Shown here: one piece after another, positions 16,001 to 17,654 of the stretch
Layout of the letters: every line of letters starts with the position of its first letter
How positions within the stretch are numbered: the first letter of the stretch is position 1
Assembly (NCBI GenBank): GCA_964583155.1
Contig: CAZOUY010000015.1
Location: 1-17,654 of the forward strand
Direction of reading: 5' to 3'
Length of the DNA stretch: 17,654 bases
From: CAG-826 sp964583155
GTDB taxonomy: Bacteria > Bacillota_I > Bacilli_A > RFN20 > CAG-826
Translations under genes and position numbers: made by a program
Notes under the pieces: generated by a model
Told to the model about the DNA's origin: nothing
Seen by the model: only the letters and a program-made list of their open reading frames with translations
The model's database searches: none

Positions 16001-16523
16001 GACAATTTTGCTTTTTGGATTGTTGATTGGAGCATTTGCTGCTGGTGCCTTTGATGCAGGAAAGCAGTTGATACAGAATGGTTGGGATTTTTCATCATTA
16101 GACTTGGGAAGCATTGCAAATAGTGCCATTGTTGGTGGTGCCCTAGGATTATCATTAGCATTAGGAGTGGTATATTTAGGGCCAGTAATTGCTGGAGTTG
16201 CAGGTGCTAGTGGAAAAGCAGCCTTAATTGCATTTTGTGTTAGTTCGGTCATATCATTTGGTGCTGGGGCTCTAGGATATGCTGCTGAAGAATGGTTTAA
16301 TGGAAGAACACCTGATTTTGGAACTGCTATGATGCATGGTGGGTTTGTAATGCTTGAAGGCATGATTAGTTTTGGCGTTGGCGGTATCACGGGTAGTGTA
16401 GGCACTATTGGAAAAAAAGGGAAACCGCTTATTTCAAAGGAATGGTGGTTAAAACTTATTTTCGGACAAGAATTTACCAAACCATCTAAAATATTAATAG
16501 ATTTAATTAGAAATAATATCTAA
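10092..16523 (+). CDS. Giant YD-repeat / RHS polymorphic toxin protein with hydrophobic C-terminal tip
   Basis: 2143 residues, AAGGAGG seven bases before the ATG. Layout: lysine-rich N-terminus with no signal peptide (1-45); beta-rich region ending in FPVIVDPT (224-231), common before YD-repeat domains; further N-terminal domain to about 690; two predicted coiled coils (about 703-735 and 844-882); first YD repeats from about 895; an inserted beta-sandwich-like domain at about 1097-1212; many further YD repeats (YEYDGRGR, YDALGR, YDVNGN, YDSLNR); and the RHS core end RYRGYYWDEES, SRYYDPETGRF (R1902 to about 1933), then NPVMYIDGTG (1957-1966). RHS cores form a shell around a C-terminal toxin. 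Here the tip, residues ~1968-2143, is glycine-rich and hydrophobic, with no nuclease, deaminase or ADP-ribosyltransferase motif I recognise. Codon use changes at the tip, suggesting exchange. The gene downstream is the likely immunity partner. Confidence 0.92.
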   Translation: MKKIIINPNNESKTTIEAVQIEAPTKPKKDRKGKKKREIILEQDDFTLEKENECFITKKAKSFQASFSSDLSQTEVVSLKKDDHLLSMTFHGRKAKIRKTLKAKAKIEKSKIVYADFEDGIDLTYQCQTNGVKESLIIHKKQSSYDFDFTLHIGDLSPLFNEKESTIELQKDEKSVYRILSPFMTDSNGVRSDDCSYEIVQNENELKVVLHCDESWMNAESRAFPVIVDPTIEVISSDLFEIAGYYNGSKIESSETLQLGYIKRFPPTYFYYSLHISVQSRKLKKAYPSVTNIKFSLAVKELGSELSMTDEFILKHGQEEIKRFHKNDFEEDFIIDLTDEILNSNAETDEFIFFHENDGYSNGTNQESNQMAQSYASVRPPSDQGKINCVVQFYDDIKKPHMILNVSDNIVENAPERAYSIGKAETRINLYDGNVVAKYDDAISLKQNQLIIALEHDYDYRRKDDNSVYFGKGWKSNLHQALKKEKDRNAIGYREIKYVDGNGKSHYFHEFWYYLDEAEEKHYIDKSAVYLDADYKYKYLDENGKAFEVKYEITNEDNLTLMQGASINEFPSKPRTRKKYFLSFGYGRREVSISEEIEHHYQFYYLEPGKSKEHYVLPSEVLKNTNGTFHTISSSNEYLFLKSYGDSMPLVEQDGKYGFIFKSTDGYGVDTEVFCPLEEEIIAEEYEYSDIYHSDELANVDGQISSIEEYIGELEISKQDILQSIQSGYDQLRLQGVIHINQDNLYRSKKELSEKYNRFYDTTGSDCEYAIIDSYGFTIDEEELTFTGVNSSNIQQASNCLDAFTRLYKLMSENMAQSDEVTSHALEEMSTNASLVNMIQSLARYESNFAEIERKLENYQIQLEDLKCQRQALIDEQKKQANDFILDQEGNTLGFDGYGRLIVIQDKYENKIEIEFGYEKENEGRILSVSSDTQNIQFHYDKETGLLSSITDPQGRMTKYVYDENDHLISIIGNDGRKSIFNYTNRFKFTSPMLESIEIMENDDGSVSVKTYCLNGTISEGTVLTGEEEQQLLKEDRYLFKSDLYQTEITDGNTGKKSRLYFDEEGRILDEETEKSLTHQEYEDGKKVFECEEDLGREALLTLTGNQFVEEGHVYNLGDQSAQIKEGDILGFKVRISETTVPAFAFSVVTIQDGEEQIEWKKEVPEGERERIYIIGFRVNRKKPISLGISCSNHDGSVSSLMIESAEVIVLEDAMFFEYDEEKRIIKEQDGYTIKEYFEYDEKNHYHQIKETNIYGEEVITHYAFDAYERLTYIEDSKGNVEEYYYDEKGNCIEKRVYNKKDASLMKVEKVTYDDQGNPASSIGQIKGQDGSYPKEEITYLPNTNIESKIKGFNGETTHYQYDYNTGNVLSISSSSKGINNSTSFTYNYDLLTSMSHHGMKVAYEYDGRGRKTKIILNGEEVVWNTFTDHFDGTYTDPFNEDTEASFQGSYTNSTTADGLFTETYTDEDGKQIISKYSSSDTYGANQYLYSGKDLVTEIQSRMTYRDTHETYCEATFNTYDEFDEIVRQEKKVNDISEVILENHYDESHRWIASSDIILSQEDYRLNMSNTYNEEHQLTSVKVREGIVGEEEEESFLPVSETALSYDALGRVIHQNLHANKIDICHEYSYLQQDENTLDLVAEDITKIKITQGSQITYLTEASKYTYDVNGNIIDIESDENHTRYQYDSLNRLIREDNPYFRKTYVYQYDQAGNILLKKTYPYNIIYTEIQSKGTVIEYVYDCEKRDRLIAYDGKTIAYDSMGRPTTYKDDEYEWNNQGQLTYIVKENGDEIEYLYDTNGIRRKKIVNEIETSYVTNGTQILAIKKGNETMIFRYVLNKLVGFNYNNGSSSKEYIYQRNIQGDIIGIFDDEGNQVGGYAYDAYGNHVITIDEGGIATLNPFRYRGYYWDEESKLYYLNSRYYDPETGRFISPDVLSVLNETKGQINGLNLYMYCADNPVMYIDGTGYFPLTILLFGLLIGAFAAGAFDAGKQLIQNGWDFSSLDLGSIANSAIVGGALGLSLALGVVYLGPVIAGVAGASGKAALIAFCVSSVISFGAGALGYAAEEWFNGRTPDFGTAMMHGGFVMLEGMISFGVGGITGSVGTIGKKGKPLISKEWWLKLIFGQEFTKPSKILIDLIRNNI

Positions 16524-16541
16524 CTTGGAGGAGATGAAACT

Positions 16542-16997
16542 ATGCGGAATAAGAGAAACTACAATAATTTATTTGATTCTATTGTCATGACGATTGTTTT
16601 CTTATTTGGTATAAGTTTCTATTTGACAATGATGTATTTTGGTGTACTTCATCCTAGAGAAGGCACAAATCCAGTTGCAACACTTATCGTTGGAACAGCA
16701 ATTTTTGGTGGATCATCAATATTATGCCTTGTCATGATTCTCATATGGTGTTATGAGTATTGGTACTTAGATGATAAGTCTATTACTAGTAAAAAGATTT
16801 TTAGAAAGAAAAAAGTAATTCTATTAAATCAAATTGAAAAGGTTGAAAAAAAAGTAGTAAATGCTTTAATTCTTGGTAATTATTCTAGTGAAGCATACAT
16901 TATCTATAGTAAAAAAACAAAAATAATTATTTTAATTGATAGTAGAAAGAAGTATCAGGATTTAGATAATGAATTGAAAAAATACATAGATAATTAA
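16542..16997 (+). CDS. Membrane protein with PH-like tail, candidate immunity protein
   Basis: 151 residues: two TM helices (about 14-36 and 45-69), then a soluble domain at about 70-151. It begins YWYLDDKSITSKKIFRKKKV and continues with alternating short beta strands and a final helix (YQDLDNELKKYI). This is the pattern of bacterial PH-like domains attached to membrane helices (YcxB/bPH type); the assignment is by pattern only. GGAGGAG at 16527-16533, eight bases before the ATG, and the 18-base gap from the RHS stop put it in the same operon. The position directly after an RHS toxin tip is where cognate immunity genes lie. Base use matches the tip rather than the RHS body, as expected if both moved together. 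A strong terminator follows. Function is inferred from position. Confidence 0.72.
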   Translation: MRNKRNYNNLFDSIVMTIVFLFGISFYLTMMYFGVLHPREGTNPVATLIVGTAIFGGSSILCLVMILIWCYEYWYLDDKSITSKKIFRKKKVILLNQIEKVEKKVVNALILGNYSSEAYIIYSKKTKIIILIDSRKKYQDLDNELKKYIDN

Positions 16998-17022
16998 ATA
17001 ATGTTTAAACACCTTAATTAGC

Positions 17023-17063
17023 AAAATGCATTTGTTACAGAAATGTAATAAGTGCATTTTTTT
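17023..17063 (+). terminator. Strong terminator of the RHS operon
   Basis: A 17-bp stem pairs 17023-17039 with 17044-17060 (two G:U wobbles) around a GAAA tetraloop at 17040-17043, with the T-rich end running to 17063. It lies 25 bases after the stop of the putative immunity gene and ends the operon that starts at 9555. Confidence 0.92.
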
Positions 17064-17082
17064 AAGAAATAGTTTGTTATAT

Positions 17083-17575
17083 TTTATAAATGAAAATTCC
17101 ATATATGAAACAATGAAAGCAATTTAGTATAGATATTAAAAATTTGGGTGTTATCCAAAAGAAATACAAATAGATAATGAGAGAATTTATAGATCAAGCA
17201 GTAAAAATAGAAAAAGGAAATCGAAGAGAAAATATATTAGAGAAATTCTTAAGGGAGCATCAAATACATCATCATCATTTTAGACGACCAAGGACACCGG
17301 AACATAATGGGAGAGTAGAAAGAAGTCATAGAATAGATCAATCAAAATTATATAGAATATTAAAGTTCTACAGTCTAGAGGATTTGAGACATCAAGGAGT
17401 TTCATGGAATAGGATATATAACGAAAAACCCAAGATTGCATTAAAGTTTAAGACACCAAATGAAGCTGAGCTTGAAAAGTTAAAAGATTTATCAGAAAAT
17501 ACAGGTGAAGTTAGGTTCCTAAACGTTTCACATCATTTTAAAGTTAGAGAAAACGAGCGTTACATGAAAAAGTAA
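17083..17575 (+). pseudogene. Decayed DDE (integrase-core) transposase, C-terminal part
   Basis: The C-terminal 132 residues from 17177 are open and carry HFRRPRTPEHNGRVERSHR, the final catalytic glutamate region of IS3/IS481-type DDE transposases, followed by the usual YSLEDL and TPNEAELEKL segments. The gene is broken. In another frame, immediately upstream, the sequence reads YETMKAI, TAG (17125-17127), YRY, TAA (17137-17139), then KFGCYPKEIQIDN. This is the strand leading to the second catalytic aspartate (usual motif TDNGxEF). The frame then changes at 17179, consistent with loss of two bases from the expected DNGREF. The N-terminal HTH part is absent, and the RHS terminator lies just upstream. 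No inverted repeats were identified. A relic that presumably cannot make active transposase. The exact IS family is uncertain. Confidence 0.85.
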
Positions 17576-17654
17576 AAGTAACACAGAATTAAGCAAAATG
17601 AAGAAAAAAGGGATTTGAATAAAAAAATATATTATAAAATCGAGTTTTAAGAGG

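Noticed and set aside
15941..16480. 179-codon open frame on the minus strand opposite the RHS tip
   Set aside because: It is a shadow of the glycine/alanine-rich tip on the plus strand: the product is proline-rich low-complexity sequence, with no ribosome binding site and a clear coding gene opposite.
10092..16523. YD repeats considered as a DNA tandem repeat or CRISPR-like array
   Set aside because: The periodicity is at the protein level, with variable spacing and diverged bases; there is no exact repeat-spacer structure.

Overview
The window comes from a low-GC, Gram-positive-type bacterium. AAGGAGG-type ribosome binding sites 7-9 bases before the starts, sigma-A-like promoters and Rho-independent terminators all fit Bacillota or a relative. 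TGG encodes tryptophan and TGA is used as a stop, so the genetic code is the standard bacterial one and not the Mycoplasma code. A species cannot be named from the sequence alone; an uncultured Bacilli/Erysipelotrichia/Acholeplasma-like lineage is my best inference.

Positions 1-5685 look like ordinary chromosome, fairly rich in CpG. folD is translationally coupled to a gene whose product resembles the ThyX fold. A bidirectional terminator separates this pair from a convergent DUF308-type membrane protein gene. A divergent three-gene operon follows: M29 aminopeptidase, MntP-like manganese exporter, and a membrane-anchored endonuclease/exonuclease/phosphatase-family hydrolase. The section closes with tRNA-Ala(CGC) under a near-consensus promoter. 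The upstream signals of a further divergent gene are visible at the left edge.

Positions 5686-9105 are more AT-rich and look acquired, lying directly downstream of the tRNA gene. They hold a two-gene cassette (a 409-aa HTH protein and a small HNH endonuclease) behind a pair of inverted operator-like sites. A gene-poor stretch follows, then a multi-TM protein of unknown function with an uncertain start. No integrase or convincing attachment-site duplication is visible.

Positions 9150-16997 form a polymorphic-toxin-type locus: a small HTH-like protein, tandem terminators, a 170-aa multi-TM protein, a 2143-aa YD-repeat/RHS protein with no signal peptide, and a 151-aa membrane protein with a PH-like tail in the immunity position. 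The RHS body has backbone-like base use. Its last ~176 residues and the downstream gene do not, which fits an exchanged tip-immunity cassette. The tip is hydrophobic and glycine-rich with no recognisable nuclease motif, so a membrane-acting toxin is a reasonable but unproven hypothesis. The window ends in a decayed DDE transposase with in-frame stops and a frameshift.
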